49,361 bases of DNA from a virus. Numbering within the stretch: the first letter of the stretch is position 1; every line of letters begins with the position of its first letter. The stretch lies in IMG/VR virus record IMGVR_UViG_3300009160_000007, positions 1 to 49,361 of that record; one strand, 5' to 3'. A program made the translations under genes and the position numbers. The notes below the pieces were generated by a model. It ran no database searches. It was not told where the DNA came from and saw nothing but the letters and a program-made list of their open reading frames with translations. Positions 31,401 to 46,400 of the stretch are shown here, piece after piece.

Positions 31401-34400
31401 AGCAGGTGCGCAAAGCCGGCGGCGTTTATAGGCTTACAGGCTCCGACGTCCCTGTCACCTACAGGACTTTCATGCCTTACGCGGTTGAGGTAAATCTCAA
31501 GACGCACGACTCGGAGGGCAACCCTCTGCGCGCGGCCAAGGGCGGCATCCTGATCCACTCCGTCGACGTTGCTGCCGTGAACCGCAGGCTGATGAAGACC
31601 TTTAAGCGAGCTGACGTCAGGAGCATCTTTAACGGCAACTTCTCTGAGTTCGTGGACAGGTTCAACCTGTACGTATCTAACCAGTCCGGACTAAACGGAG
31701 CCAAGGTACCGAGCGCAGATCTATTCAGGGCTGAGTACGGCGACAGGGCAGAACGAGTAAGGGATATAATGTACGAGGCTTTTGGTGGCCGTAAGCGCAA
31801 AGATGACGCGTTCATCAACACCCCAGCTGATGGCTACATCGGCGGAGCAGATGACCCCAATAGGCCCTTCTTCACGATGCGTCTTGATACGCTCGCTGAT
31901 ATCAAGGTCCACCCGACGTCTTGGAACGTGCACAGCAAGGTGCAGCCCTTCCCGTTCGTTCATGTTCAGGGATATGATGGCATAGCTCGCAACTTCCAGA
32001 TCACCGGATTCACCGAGCGTGATATCGGTAACGGCAAGAAGTACCTCAAGGACAACAATGGGTTCGAGGTCTATGAGACCAAGACTGGTTTTGCCCTCTA
32101 TGATCCGTTTGGCATCAAGATAAGCGTATTCAAGACGGCCAAAGCCGCCATGAAGCGAGCTGGAGCTGAAGTCGCTCACATAAGCGAAGCCGACCTGCAG
32201 CCTGCGTCTGTCGACATGATCAACATGTCAAGTCCCCACGACGAAGCCCTAGCTAAGCTGGAGTCAACGACTGAGTCGCTTAATGTTCACGTTAGGTATC
32301 AGCTCTCCGGTCTGGTTAAGCACGTCAAAGAATCCAGCCACGGCGGCAAGAGCGTGGTTGATCACTTGTTTGAGTACGCATCCAAGGATTCCGGCGCTAG
32401 GTACTCCCATCCTCTTGGTGACGTTGAGAGCTCTTTCTCCAAGAAGTTTATCCCGCTGGTAGAAATACTTGGGGAAGCTGCCGGAGACTTTAACACCACC
32501 ATTGAAGTCGATGGCAAGAAGTACGACGTGTCTATGAGGGACACTCAGATAGCTTTTGCGGATGAAGACACTGGTGTAGCTAGGGGCACGGAAGTGGTTG
32601 GCACATTCCAGAACGAGCTACTGCGTGTTGATAAGTCTTGGTTTAAGCATCTGTACAACACCGACAAGGAGCTACTGTCTGATCAGCTTGCGCGTCGTAT
32701 GGCCATAGCGGTCAAGTACAACGCCCTTCATAAAGCCGGTAAGGTAAACCTTCCTACGGCCATGACGGCATCCGCCATCCAGAGCTACAGGAGGATGGGA
32801 GAGCTTATGGCCGAAGCGGCCGGCGGAGACAGGGATACTAGGGATGAAAACATATCTAAGCTGCTCGCTAAGCATGGAGAAGGCATGGCCCAGCTAGGTG
32901 CCGACATAGATTGGTCGTTCTTTGAAGCAGGAGACCCCACCAAGGCCAATAGGTCTAAGCAGCGCGGCCAATCAACGTCTTCATTCAACCCGTCTACGTT
33001 TACCAAGGGTGTCATCAGTGTGCCAGATCACTGGCAAGCTGCGCTTAACGCCATCGAGGTTGATGAGTCTATGGCTTCGCTACCTGACATCGAAGGCATG
33101 GCAATAGGAGCAGCAATAAAATCAGCCGCGCGGCAAGCTTACGGCGATAAGCTTGGTGGCATGCCTCCCGTGTATCTGGATGTGTCAGCCCTAACTCCTG
33201 ACCCCAAGATGCGTCCTCGCATTATGAACGCCCTCATGCAGGCAGGTGGCCGCGCGGGTGAGTTCCTAGAGTTCCATTCATCTAACACCGGGATCAGGGA
33301 CATACAGGGGGCCATTGAAAGCTACCTAGTCCAAGCAGAGAAGCACAGGCCGACTGGCGTAGATGATGCCGAGTACGCCAATGCCAATAAGCCAATGCGA
33401 GAAGGCATGGCCAAGCAGCTAATCTCTGACTACAGCGCTGCAGTAAAGCGACTGGCGGCCGGCGGTGGCATGTTCCAGAAGTCGGTAGCTGGCTTCTTTG
33501 ACAAGCAGGGCAAGCTTAGGCAGGAGGCTGGGACTAAGAAGGGCTTTATCACGTCTGCTGTCATAGCTGATTTTTCCAATCCGGACGTCCAGACAGTGGT
33601 GTCCATGACCAATTTGTTCACCGCGCTGCGCGAGATCACCAAGGAGATTAGCAAGGGTGACCGCGAGTCCTTGGCTGACCACCAGAGGGATTACATCCGC
33701 GTCCTGTCTTTGATCATGAGGGTCACCAATGACTCCAGCCTTATCTTCCATGAGATGAGGACGCTTGACGATAGGGGTATGAAGCCGGGCATGAGTGAAA
33801 TCAGGGCTAAGAGCGGACTATTCAATGGAGGCCATAATCAGGGCATGGATTTCTATACCCTACCTCCGAGTATCGGAGAGGTGGTTACTTCGACTTCCAT
33901 AAACGGGCAAGCAAAGAAGCGTAACATTGCCTACGTTCCTGTCAATGTAAACAGGCAGCCTCCGGGCAGGGCTCTAAGGATAGCCGAGGAGCGAGGAATG
34001 CACGTCGGCTCTAGTGGCATACCTGCCATGATAGCTGCACAGCCAAAAGGATCTAGCAGTCATGCAATAAGCATCGCTGACGTGTCACATATCGTCGGAA
34101 CCTCAACTGAGGTTAGGGCGTTCATGTCCAACACTAGCGGCAAGGCTATGAGCACTATAGACCCAAGCAGCCTTAAGAGGGGCGCTGGCTCTATCATACC
34201 GGGCGGCAACGCTTGGGATGGTATCATGCCTCCCATGGCCTTGCAGTTCTTCGCAAGCAAAGACGGCCCAGCTAAGCTGATGGCCATGATGCCTGACGCC
34301 AAGGAGGCTACCAAGGAAACGCTTCTTGCCCACATGTCACTAGCTCAGGCTATGGGTATCATGAGGAAGGTTGAGGATGATATGGTGAACGGCGGAGAGA

Positions 34401-37400
34401 TCAGGTCTGGAGAGATATCCTCCATGCTCAAGGAAGCCGGTGTGTACGGAGACAATATGATGTTCGTGGAGCAAGTGGTAGCTGGCTACGCCGACACAGC
34501 ATCCTCAGACCATAACTCCCGAATGGCTGGCGTCCTTAGGATAGGCCAGTACCTCGCGGCTCAGGAAAACTACTTTAAGCATAGTCTAGACTCTGATTCA
34601 TTCCCGTCTAACGGAAGCGCCAACAGGCTACTCGAGAAGCTTGGTGTTGATACTGCCAAAACCCCCGGAGCCGGCGCTAGGTATGTGGATATGCTTAGGC
34701 AGTTTATAAGGACCGGCAGCGTCGCCGACGTTGATGGCGACTACAGGATGGCCGTCAGGACGCTTGATGGTCCTGTGGATAGCCAAGGCAGCATCATGGG
34801 TGTAGGCTATGGCTCAAAGAAGATAGACTCTGTCCAGTCATCCAAGCTGATGATGCTTACCGGCAGCCAAGCTATAGCCAAGCTCGACGACGTTAGGAAG
34901 CGCGAGATGGAAAAGCTGGGCCTTATCGGCAGGATGGTAGATCACTTCGGCAACAGCTACGATTACTTTGAGATTTCAGACAGGAAGGCCGAGCTCAGCT
35001 TGCAGAAGTTTGGTGGCCGGATTGATGGCATGCTTACCGCAGGCATCTATAATGCGGATGAGAAGCTGAATAAGCTTATAGACCAGACGCTAGATACGCT
35101 TGTGTCTGATTCTGCAGTCCCGGTTGACGCCAGCCTGTATGACGAGTTCTACCGCAGCTTCAATTCGAAGGGATACACGCTTGGTGATATCATAACCCAC
35201 CCTGAGCTGTATGCTTTCTACCCGAACCTTGAGCACACAAGGTTTGAGCTGTCTCCAAATGGATCAACGTGCGAGGCGTCGTACAGCCCGATGGAAAACA
35301 TCTTCCGGATTTCCCCGCAAGCTATACTTGTTTCTGCCCTTGGTGACAGGATGAAGAAGCGGAGTGGCGGCGTGGATATAGACTACCAATCCTTCATGGG
35401 GCATGATGCTAACGTCGAGTACGTTCGCGGCCTGCTTCTCCATGAGATGCAGCATGCCATTCAAGAAGCTGAAAAGTTTTACCAAGCTGGGCATATTTAT
35501 ACCGCTAGCGACGTTGCTAATCTTGCCAACACCGCCGCCGGCCGGCCAGACCGGCTGGCTATGGCAGCCGGAGCCTACGCGGCTTCAGTGCCTAACCTTC
35601 CTATCTTGCTGGGCGGACCGGAACCAATGGGAATATTGGACTCACCCGAGAAGCAGCTAGCTCCTTGGACTGGCCTAGACGAGCACATCGTCGCGGCCAT
35701 GCGAACCTATCATCGCAACTCCGCCAAGCTGGTAAGCCATGTCAGAGACGCGTCAGGCAAGCTGGAGATCATCCGGCCTGATGACGCCACTGCGACCAAG
35801 GAGATCCAAAAGATACTTAACGCGCCGCTGGCCCACACTCTCATATCTGAGTTCATACCTCGCACCATAGCTTACTACACGTCGAGCAGGATGAAGGCTG
35901 AGTCCACCATGATTAAGGTGCTAGCCGGTTTGAGTGATGGAATAATGATGGCCGATGCCGTCGCTTACTTCGACAACATCATTAAGACGGCTGAGAGGAA
36001 CATAGAAGAAGCCAAGGTTCTCGCTGAGGCTATAAAGGTAGGAGACTTTTCGTCAGCGCAGAATGCTGCCAAGCAGGTATCACTAAGTAAGGCAGACTTT
36101 GATCGTATTGCTATAGGATCCAAGTGGCCGAGCTCGGTAAACGCCTTGCAATCATACGACCCAACCCTGATTAGGATGTCATCCGAGGTAAGCCTTGGAG
36201 CTACACTCACAGTTGCTTCTATAATCGACGAGGCAGACGCCATAAAAGCCCCGTGGGGATTCAAGGCCGCCAACACCTTCATGAAGCTTCTTGAGGGCGT
36301 GTACTACGGCACTGACCCGGACGAGATAATGTCTAACGTGACCGCAGACAGGTCTAGGATGTCTGAGTCTGAGCTGGCAGCTTCCCCTCGCGGGGTGGCC
36401 GAGAATACTTACGAGCGTGTAGCTAGGCTTGCTAGTAACAATGGGGAAAACCTTGGCCAGAGTGCTAGTAGCATATTCCGCAACCCTCCAAAGCTGAACA
36501 TGATCGGGGGAAGTGTGGGCGCGGAGAAAATGAACGTCAGCCCGTTTGGAGAGTCCGCGAACAACCTATTCGCCGGCGGCATGCGAATGCTGGCTAGGGC
36601 AAGCCTGCTTGGTCACTACGTCCATAAGGCCAACGCCGAGCTTAAGCACCTAGGCAAGCTCATGTACACCTCTAGGGGCTGGCACATTGGTGATGACGGC
36701 CTCCCCGTATACATTAGCGAGACTGGATTCCTTGCAGGCTCTCCCTTGTTGGGTCAATTCGGCGGAGACGTTAATAACCTAGCGGCCAATCAGGAGCAAG
36801 TCATCAGGGCTAAGCATGATGAATCCGCTGCGCGCAGAAATCTTACCGAGGAGCAAAGGCGTGATCTATTTGGAAATGCCAAGGACACTGACTCAGAGGA
36901 TGTAATAAGGTTCGGCAAGCTGCTTGTGGATAAGAGCTTTATCCCAACCCAGATGTACAAAAGTGGGGACATGGGTTTTCTTGGCGGCATAAGCAGGGAT
37001 GGAGGTAAGACTGTGACTATCTCGGACATCGCTGCTGCGATGGGCGCCAAGCATGTCATCGAGGAGCATATTGGAATGAGCAGCCGCGCGCTCAACGCCA
37101 TCTACAAGGCTGAGATACCGGAAGTGGTTGAGTCCCACAAGATCGTCGAGACCTTCAGGGCTGCCGGCCTTTCGTACGAGGACATCAACGTGGCCCACTT
37201 AGACCACATCGAAAAGAACTTTAAGGGCGTTAAGTTTACGCGAGGAGAGCTGGCCGACATGATCGCCATGATACATGACGTGCCGCTCCTAGATGTATCC
37301 GGAAGGGGTAACACCATACCGGCCATCATGAGGGACATGATGTCAGGCGTCGATAGCGCGGAGCAGTTCAGGAAGCTTTACAGGGCAGCGATGAACCCGG

Positions 37401-40400
37401 ACGCTCCTAACTACTACGCCCCGTGCATGAGGGCGTTCATTAATGAGTCGTTAAGCGGAGGAAATAGTAACTCTGATCGCGCGATGCCACTCAGGTCGTT
37501 GCTTAAAGTTGATAGCACCACTGAGGCTGGAGCCGGAAGGTTCTTCCTGATGGAAGCGATCGTGGAAACCATACAATTTAACTGGAATGCCAATGAATAC
37601 ATACAGAGGTTTGTTGGAGGTCAGGCCGGCAAAGACCTAACTAAGCGCATAGCTAACGCGCTGGCTGACAGGTTCCCTGAGCACACTGATCGAGGCGGAT
37701 ACAGTGATAGGGATGATGTAGCTCGTATGAATATCCGTGTTGAAACAAGCATGGACGCAATGGGACAAACTAGGCGCGGAAATAGTTCGGACTTCATAAC
37801 CCAAGCAAGCGCCTATTACAGGTTTGCATCTAGGCTTGAGCGTCTACTCGTAGAACTTACTCCCTTTGCTGAAAAGCTAGCGCAGAAGATGGAGAAATCT
37901 ATCAGGGATACTGGAGAAGTTATCGCCGGCTCCAGTCATACTCAAAGGTTCCAAGAGATGTTGGCTGCATTCTATTCCGAAGCGCTGACCGCCGGCCTTA
38001 AGGATGTCGTGGTATCTCGCGTCGGCGAAGATGGACAAAAGCGTATTGAGCTAAGCTCGCGCGAATTCCAAATGATGAGTCAGGGTAAGAGGTCGTTCTA
38101 TGACGGCGTTAAAGTCAATGAAACCATAGTTAGGAGAGGAATTGGATCACCCTTCATGGCTGAAGGCTCCTCTGGCTCTGTCTTGCATGGGTTGGTAGGT
38201 GGAGCGTCTGAAGCTTTCGCAGCCTCGGCACGGGCCTATGGACTACAATCGGTAATGGCTGGCACCAGCGTCCATCCGACAGTACCGGCATTAAGCGACA
38301 CTGCTTACAAGCCCGACAAGGTTCTCAGGAATATGCACAGGAGCATAACCTTTGGGCCCGGCCCAGATGTGCCAGACACAGTCAACCTTACTAATGGAGA
38401 CGAACAGATAGCGATAGGCTTAAGGTCTGCGGAAGGCGGCATGAATAAAGCAGAAGCCTCCCTGAGCACGTCCTTGTATGAGTCAAAAATCCCCAACGCA
38501 GATTATGACTCCGAGGTGCCAGCCTACATTAGGCATGCCCAATTTGCGCAGCGCGCATTGATGATAAGGGCCAATGACCTGTTTAAGTACATCAGCTCCA
38601 TGGACGGAGAAGAAGGGCTTGATAAGCGCATCCAAATTTTGGCCGGCAGCAGCAGGATCAGGGGCGCTTCTATGCGGGAGCTAATGCTAGCCAACCCTGA
38701 TACGCTAAGAATCCTGACCGAGCCAAACATAGGCGAGCAATCGGCCAAGGCTCTTGGCTTCTTGCGCATGGCAGAAACCATCGATCAGCAGGCATACAAT
38801 ATCGGCCTTGGTAATGTTACGGGCATCGATCAAGGAAGCTGGGATTCTATCCCGGCCACAGACCGACGTGACGCGGGAGGCTATAAGCCTCAGTCTCAGG
38901 CGGCCTTGGTACGGCACTACACTAGGGAGGGAGCCTTGGTCGTCACCTCCGCGTATGAGGCACTCGGCTCTACGATGGAGCCGCACACGGCTAGCCTTCT
39001 CAATGGGCTCACAAGCACAGCCGCCAGTAAAAAGCAAAAGGCCGTAGCCTCAGAGCCTCTTAGGGTGGTGTCGAGGACTAGCGCAACTGGACATAATTTG
39101 CTCGCTGAGTTTATACGCGACGCGGAGGCAGAAGAAGCTGAGCGCGTGGTAAACCTTGATTACACCAGCGCGGACTATGAGCAAAAGATGCTGCAAATGC
39201 GCATACCTCGTATCGCTAGGATACTTGGAGATTTTGCAGCCGAGGCTGGAACTCGCTTCTCTGTCGATAGAGAGGTTGTCGCCGACCCCGGATTACTAAG
39301 GTACGTTGTAAGCAGATCATTTGATAGCAAGGACTCGCTCCCGACGTTAATCCAAAAGGAGTATTACAAGAACGGATTTATCCGCAACATAGCCCATACG
39401 CTAGATGGCACCATCCCTTTGCTTGCTGCAGCGCAGCTACTAGAAGCAACCCACCTGCCAAGGAACACGGCCCTCTCAAAGAAGCTAAGGATGTGGCTTA
39501 AGGCAGACAAATCTAGGTACCATTGGCACGTTGCGGAAAAAGCGCCCGAGGTAAGCGACTCCCAAAAGTTGTCCTTAATCTCCTCGATGAGTTCAGCGAT
39601 GGCAGTCATGAGCGTAGCGCACATGCGCAGGCCGTTCATGAACTCATTTGGCGACATGTCTTCACCTATGTCAATGGAAGTTCTAGCTAAGGTGATAGGC
39701 GGAGCGGCTACCGAGTCTGACAATTTTGACTTCCAATCCATGGCCCGGATGGCGCAGGGAAGTATGCTTAACAGCGTGAGCATTGATGCTATAAAGCAGT
39801 TCGCCACACTAACAGGACTAGCTGAAACGCAGAGAACCATCAGGTCGCTTCGCAAGACCGGCGTAAATTTCAACAAGGCCGAGTTGCTCGCCATAGAAGC
39901 TGCCGTCGGTACTATAGCTAAAAGGGACGTAATTGACCGCATGGATGCGGACGCATTCATACATGACGTGCTTGGCATTAACCCGGACACAAACACCCTT
40001 CTCGGGGGAAGGAATAATTATGACCTCAACTGGGCGGCGGCGAAGGACAGGCTTAGTCCCCTTTCCCTTAAGAAGGCATTGGTTACCACTAACAACTGGA
40101 TCGATGCTAGCGCTTACCAAGAAGTCATGGCCAAGGCCCTTAAAGGTCTATCAGAAATTGATGGAGCTACTCCAATAATTTCCCGAAACGCGACTACTGG
40201 TAAATATATACTTCCGCATAAGGATATCGACGCCAAGGGGTTTGTGATAGACTCCTCCCTTCACGGAGGAAGCATGCGTGGTGTCTTTAGGCTCACGGAT
40301 CATAGCAGCATTGAGCCTATGAAGATGGATACTTCGATATTAGAGCCGGATGTTCGAGAAGCTAGAAGGTGGGCCGATGACGCAGCTTACGAGGGTGTAG

Positions 40401-43400
40401 GCGCTGACGACTTGGAGCCGGGCAAATACATGCGAACAAATCATGAGCCTATTGCGGCCAAGCCTTACGATGGTGGCCTTGGAGCGGTTGGAGCCATGTT
40501 TATGTCTGAGGACCCTATTGATCTAATCGAGAGGGAGCCTGTGATGGAGTCTGGCAACGTACAGATACAGTTTGGCAACCAAGGACGAAGTGCGATCCCT
40601 GCTAGCGTGATTCGCGGATTCGTTCAGGAGTCAATTATCGGACGAGCCCAAAAGGACGGAGCTAAGACCATTGAGATAGCTCCAGCCGGCCAGCAGCTTT
40701 CTTACGGCGGACTAGGTGTGTCACAGATTGGCGGCTTTAGCTCTGCGGAGGGCGTACAGGAAGCCTCTGCTCAATTCCACGGCAGGGGAATGAGGTCTAT
40801 CAGCAAGACCACCTTCCAAACATACGGAAACGATAAAAGGAAACAGCCTACCATGCTCACCATGGAGGCGGCTAGGCTTAGGGGATTCACTCAGCCCCCT
40901 TCTGGCTCTAATTACGGAACTGGCTACATATCAGACCCCCACAGGGCTGGAGAGTTTGCTCCCAAGAAGGGCTACGCATGGAAGCGCCTTCCTGATGGGC
41001 GCATCATGATCAACCTCACCGGCGACCATCTTGGCTACAAGCAAGACTATCAGGTCAGGGGTGCTGTAAGGGCTGGTTATGGATTCAGCCTTTCCGAGGG
41101 CGTTGGATATGACCCTAACTCAGGGCTGCTGATACCGGGCAATATGCAGTCTCAGGCTACGACCTCTGACTTCCTTGGCATGATGAAGCACCCGCTTGCT
41201 TCCGCTTTCTCGCAAAAGGACCCGATGATGATGAAGGCTATAATCGACAGCGCCGTGCGCGACAGTCGAGGCATGCACCACACTCGCGGGAAAATAGATC
41301 CGATGCAGCCGATACTAGAAGGAATACCGGGGCACATGCTAGGGTCGATGGAAAGGGATCAATTTAAGGCCTTCCTATTGGACACGCGTATCCCAATTGA
41401 GCGCAGGGCTTTCCACGCTGCCACCATGAATGACATAAATGGGCCAAGCTCGTACACGTCATTCATTCTTCCCGCCGGAACTACAACTGAAAACCTAGCC
41501 TCCATACTTATGGCTATGCATGTTGAGCCAACACTTGGTGGCGCCTTCATTGAGTCGGCTACTAGAGAGAGGAAGCATAGGCTTAACGTTGGACACGAAG
41601 AAATATTTAAGGGAGATGCGCAAGCTCGAGGTATATTCACCATGAGCCAGATGGAAGGTGACTTTGGCATAGTTCCAAGCCGTCAGTCCGGCGCCTACAC
41701 TAAAGGCATATTGTCCGGACTTGAGGACAACGTGCACATGGGCATGTCAGTCGATCCGCACCTGATGGACGACGTATATCTTGCCGCGCACAAAATAATA
41801 AGCGGAGAAAGCGGTTACTTCCTGCCGGATACTGAAAGGACTCTTTCGATGAACGGAGACACGGGTCTAGCAATAGCCCAGATGTTCCCGGGCAGAAAAG
41901 ACCTGCTGGCCCATTCATGGGACTCCAAGGCTGCTAATGGAATCAAGGTGTGGAAGCGCACCAACATCATGAAGGATGAAAACTTCCGGGCGTTCGTCGT
42001 AGAAATGAATCACCCAAGCTCCTTCGGACTTGAAGGAGGCTTGCAGATCGGAAGGAAGGCCGTCGCTTTTAAGACCGAGGCCGAGGCGATCGCCTTCTCC
42101 AATAAGCTATCGTCAAGTATGACTGAGGCATCTGTGCTTAGGGCTCTAGCCGGCGGAGATTTCAGGATCGTTGAGCGACCAGACGAAGGTAAGGGAAGCA
42201 AGTTCTTTGCGGAAGCTAAGGTCAGGGAGATTGAGCGACTGCAGCCGTCTGTTGGTTTCTCGGGCGAGCTAGAGGGAACAGGAAAATACCGCGTGGGCGA
42301 TTTGGATATGGCTATGGACGTCCAGCAAGCCCGACAGGTTGGGAAAGCTTTGGGCCGAAATTTCCACCTAGAGTTCGACACTCCTGCCGTAAAGCTCGAG
42401 CAGATTACGGGCAGCTCAATCCCTGAGCTCGAAGATATGGTAAGGCAGAAGGTGAACTTCGGCCTGCCTCAAGGCGTTATGAACTTCGGATCAAGGGCTA
42501 TGAACGCCATCATCCGTGGCCTGCCGGGCAATAACAGGGACTTCCAGTATCTCAATGGTACGGAATGGTTCAGTCTGCTAACCAAGAACGGCGTATCAAA
42601 GGCAGAGATAAGGCAGACTGGCCTTGGGCACCTGCTTGCAAACAACCCGGCCGCCAAGTTCAGCAGGCAGGACATGGCTGAATTTATGGCCGCAGTATAT
42701 CCGACCATGCGTAGGTCGGAGCCGGCCATGTACCTAATGCATGCCGCGCAGCAGGCTTCAGCGCTTGGGTTTAACCCAGAGGAAAGCGTAAAGCCTCTTG
42801 GGAATAACACGTTCGTGCCTCCATTCATACACGACTCAAGGCTTCAGAGCAGGGCGAACCAGCTGATGGCCGTCGACGCGCTGCTAACAAAGCGTCTGGA
42901 ATTAACCACGCTGTACGAAAAGGTTTCTAGTGAAGGAGCTGATGAGGCAACCAAAGCCAAGCTCGCTGACATGGCTGGCTTTATCGAGGGCCACCTCAGG
43001 TCGTTCGCAGAGAAGATCGGAGTATTCCGAGCTGACAGGATAGATTCAGTCTCCCTATCTGACACAATCCATGGCAAGCTTGCTGAAATAGTGGCCAAGG
43101 AAGGAGAGCCGTTTGCTTCGTACGACTTTAGACAGCTCGAGCAATCGCGTCATGCGGTTAATGACAGGATCAAGGCGTTCGCCTCCGACGCTGCAATTAG
43201 GGCTATACTTGGTCCTGTAGCTGATGAAATAGGGCCATACATATCGTCCTTAGTAAGCCCCAACATGCCCCACGCGGCAACCAAGCCAACCAATGCGCTA
43301 GCTGCAACTCTGGAAGCTGGCAAGAGCACCGGGTTTGGATGGAATTCTGACTCCGAAGATTCATTGGGTCAGTCCATGCATTATTACGGAAGCTTCCCGT

Positions 43401-46400
43401 ACACCAGCTACATAGCTTCGCCTTATCAAGCGCACCACCAAGCGATCGTCAGGTACGCAGACAAAGAAGGCCTGTCTGATATAACTACTTACCTCAAAGA
43501 GGTTCGCGACAACCTGAAGGCTCGTAAGGAAAAGATAAGCAGGATGACCCCGGGGCCAGAGCTTGACGCTGAAAAGCAAAAGTACACCTCCGAGATTGCC
43601 CTGCAGCAGACCATACAGCGTGTGGCTGCGGTCAGGCTCGCAACAAGCAAAAGGATGGCGCATGACGACAATAGGAACCACGGGACGCACTTCGAAAGGG
43701 CTATGCCCGGCAACTCGTCGATGTCTGGTGGTGGCGGAGCATATGAGCTTGGCCACTCAAGGACTGGATGGGGAATGATGACCTCAGCCTTAGGTATAGA
43801 TGGCTTTGCTACACTTACCGGCATTGATCCTAATGGAGACCTGCCGCTCGCGTTCAGGCGTGAACCTATATCACTTCTCGAAGAAATTCAGTCAGACATA
43901 TTCCAGAAGGTTGATAAGATAGTTCCTTACAGCGACCCGGACATGTTCCTTCCTACCACCCTTGCGGAGCAAGAGGCTTTCGGCAGGTCTTCCGAGCTGG
44001 CCAAGCTCAATAAGGAGTACAAGGACCTCCTAGCTCTTGCCAATGACTCAAGCAGGAAGGCGGCAGAGCAGCTATCTACCATTATCGGTACTGGATCTGG
44101 AGGAATATCAACTGGCACCAAGGACTTTGATATTCTGGCTTCTAGGTTGTTCCTAGATCAGACCGACATCTTCCAGCGCTCGATGATGCACGAAGCTGTT
44201 CCGGCCCTACTAAAGAGGACTGGTCGTACGGCAAAGGTTCCTGACCGCATTCGCGAATCCATATCTCGCATGACTAATGGTCAGGTATCTCCTACCGAGG
44301 TGTTCGTCTATGACTTTGACCATGAGCTCATAGACGCCATCCGAAGCTACCCAAGTTTCGGGCCTGATACTGTAGATAGCGCTACGTACGAAAAGATGAA
44401 GCAGCGCATGATCGAAAACATAACGAACGCTGAGCATGCGGACCCATCAATGCGCAACCCAAGGTCTGAGCAAATGAAAGACAAAATGCTCAGAGACATG
44501 CGAACTGTTGATGGCGTTGCTCAGATTGCAAAAAAGCAGCTCGAGATGACGGCTGCCATTATCAATCGAGGCGTAGAGGCTATGCGAAACCAAGGCCTAG
44601 ACGCCCTGAAGAAGGAGCTTGATATGCTTGAGGCTGCTGGGGCTACCGGAGAAATGCATAGGTTTGTAAGCGAGCTGGTTAGCATTGGGCGCAATAGCTC
44701 AAAGATAGGAGACCTCATTGCCACTCACGTTGTCCGGTCTATGATCAAGGATGAGAAGCTGGCAACAGAGCTTGGCGGCCACATAGATGGAACCGGCGCC
44801 GTGGATTACGAGGGCTTAGTTGATAGGACTATTGAGCGCATCCGAAAGGATTACGCGGACAGTAAGTCATACATCGGCAAGTCGGTCTTGATCATACTTG
44901 ACGAGCTTAAGCGTCGTCCAGCACAGGCAAGGCCTCACTCCGAGGCCGCAAAGAGCTTCTCCAACGTTCTACACGAAAGCGAGAACGCATTGGCTAGCAG
45001 GTTTAAGCAGGCCTTAGTTGCGCTAGACGTTGATACTACTCCTCAAGATGTAGCCGACACGCTCGCAAATTGCCCTGAAGTTAAAGGCGACTTTGGTCAG
45101 GTATGGGTAAGGGTAAACCCAGTCGGCCAACTAGGACTTGGTACGGCCGGCAATGTCACCTTCAGGACGTTTGATACCAAGGAGCAATTCGTGGCTTATG
45201 GTTTGGCGCTGAAGAAAATGGGCATAAGCAATGGAGCCATAAACGTATACACTGCTCCATACCACAGGCATAATGGAAGCGCAGCCGGTGACTTCGCTAA
45301 AAACGTGGTGGAAATATATTCGGCTATGTCTGGTGGCCCCAAGTTCTTGGAAGCCGCTAACAGGAAGGCCGACGAGATAGCCGCCATGAGGAAGGTGGTT
45401 AAGGAAACCTTTAGCCCAAATAAGAGCGGCCATGTATCCATGCCAGATGGAGAGGACATAACTGTCTTCCCTGATTCCATGCCGTTTGCCGAAGATGGCG
45501 CCTACAAGACCAGCCAGCTAATAATGAATGTGCTGGATTCAATGAACCATGGCCAGCACGGCATGGGAATCATGGATGCTACTTACCAGATTCAGCGCGG
45601 CGGAGGCATAGCCACGCCTGCAGGTTGGCTTAGGATTGGCGGATCACAAGGCCACCTGCTCTCACTCAGGGATGCGGGCATGCCCAAGGATATGACCATG
45701 TATGTTAGTGGAGCCATCTTGGCTTGGGAAAAGAATACCGGCAAGTCAGTCAACGGGCCAGAAGGGCCTCACTCTGGATTCTTCCATAGGCTGGCCACGC
45801 TTGAAGTAGCTCAACACGTTGGTGAGCTTACCGGCGGCAAGGTGTTCACCCACGGAGGTCAAGAGGGTAAGCTGGCTGATCACTTTAAAATAGCTCTTAC
45901 GGCCCTTGGTCGTGAAGCAGAGAAGGCCTTCCCAGATGACTGGATGATGGCTTACCGGGGACGCGTCGGAACCTATACTGGCGCCCCAATAAACCTGTAC
46001 GGCCCAATATCAAATAGGGTGCACATTTATGAAGGCAAGAAGGTGGTCAATAAATCTCACACCGACAAGATAACCACCAAGGTTGGCTCTGAGGCTGGAC
46101 TTTTTGTGGCAGCTGGTGCCAATTCGAACTCTGCCGGATGGGGCTACATAGCTAACTATGGCCTGCCTCAATACGCCTTAGAGCTCGCCGTGCCCGGATC
46201 GACAGAAGCCTTCAAGCTTAACTACTCGCTAGATTCATTTGAGCGCCCCTCTGTCAATGTTGATGGCAACTGGCTAGTGCTAACTGACGCGAGCGGCAAA
46301 GTCATCGAAAAAATAGACCAGACTCAGGCTAGCCCTAGGCAGCTTGAAGCGTTCCGTGAAATGTATCTGCAGTCATCCAAGTACAGGGGTAACAACTGGA

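Noticed and set aside
39364-39996. A minus-strand ORF of 210 codons inside the giant gene
   Set aside because: Antisense shadow; the plus-strand frame continues without a break and keeps the same codon style.
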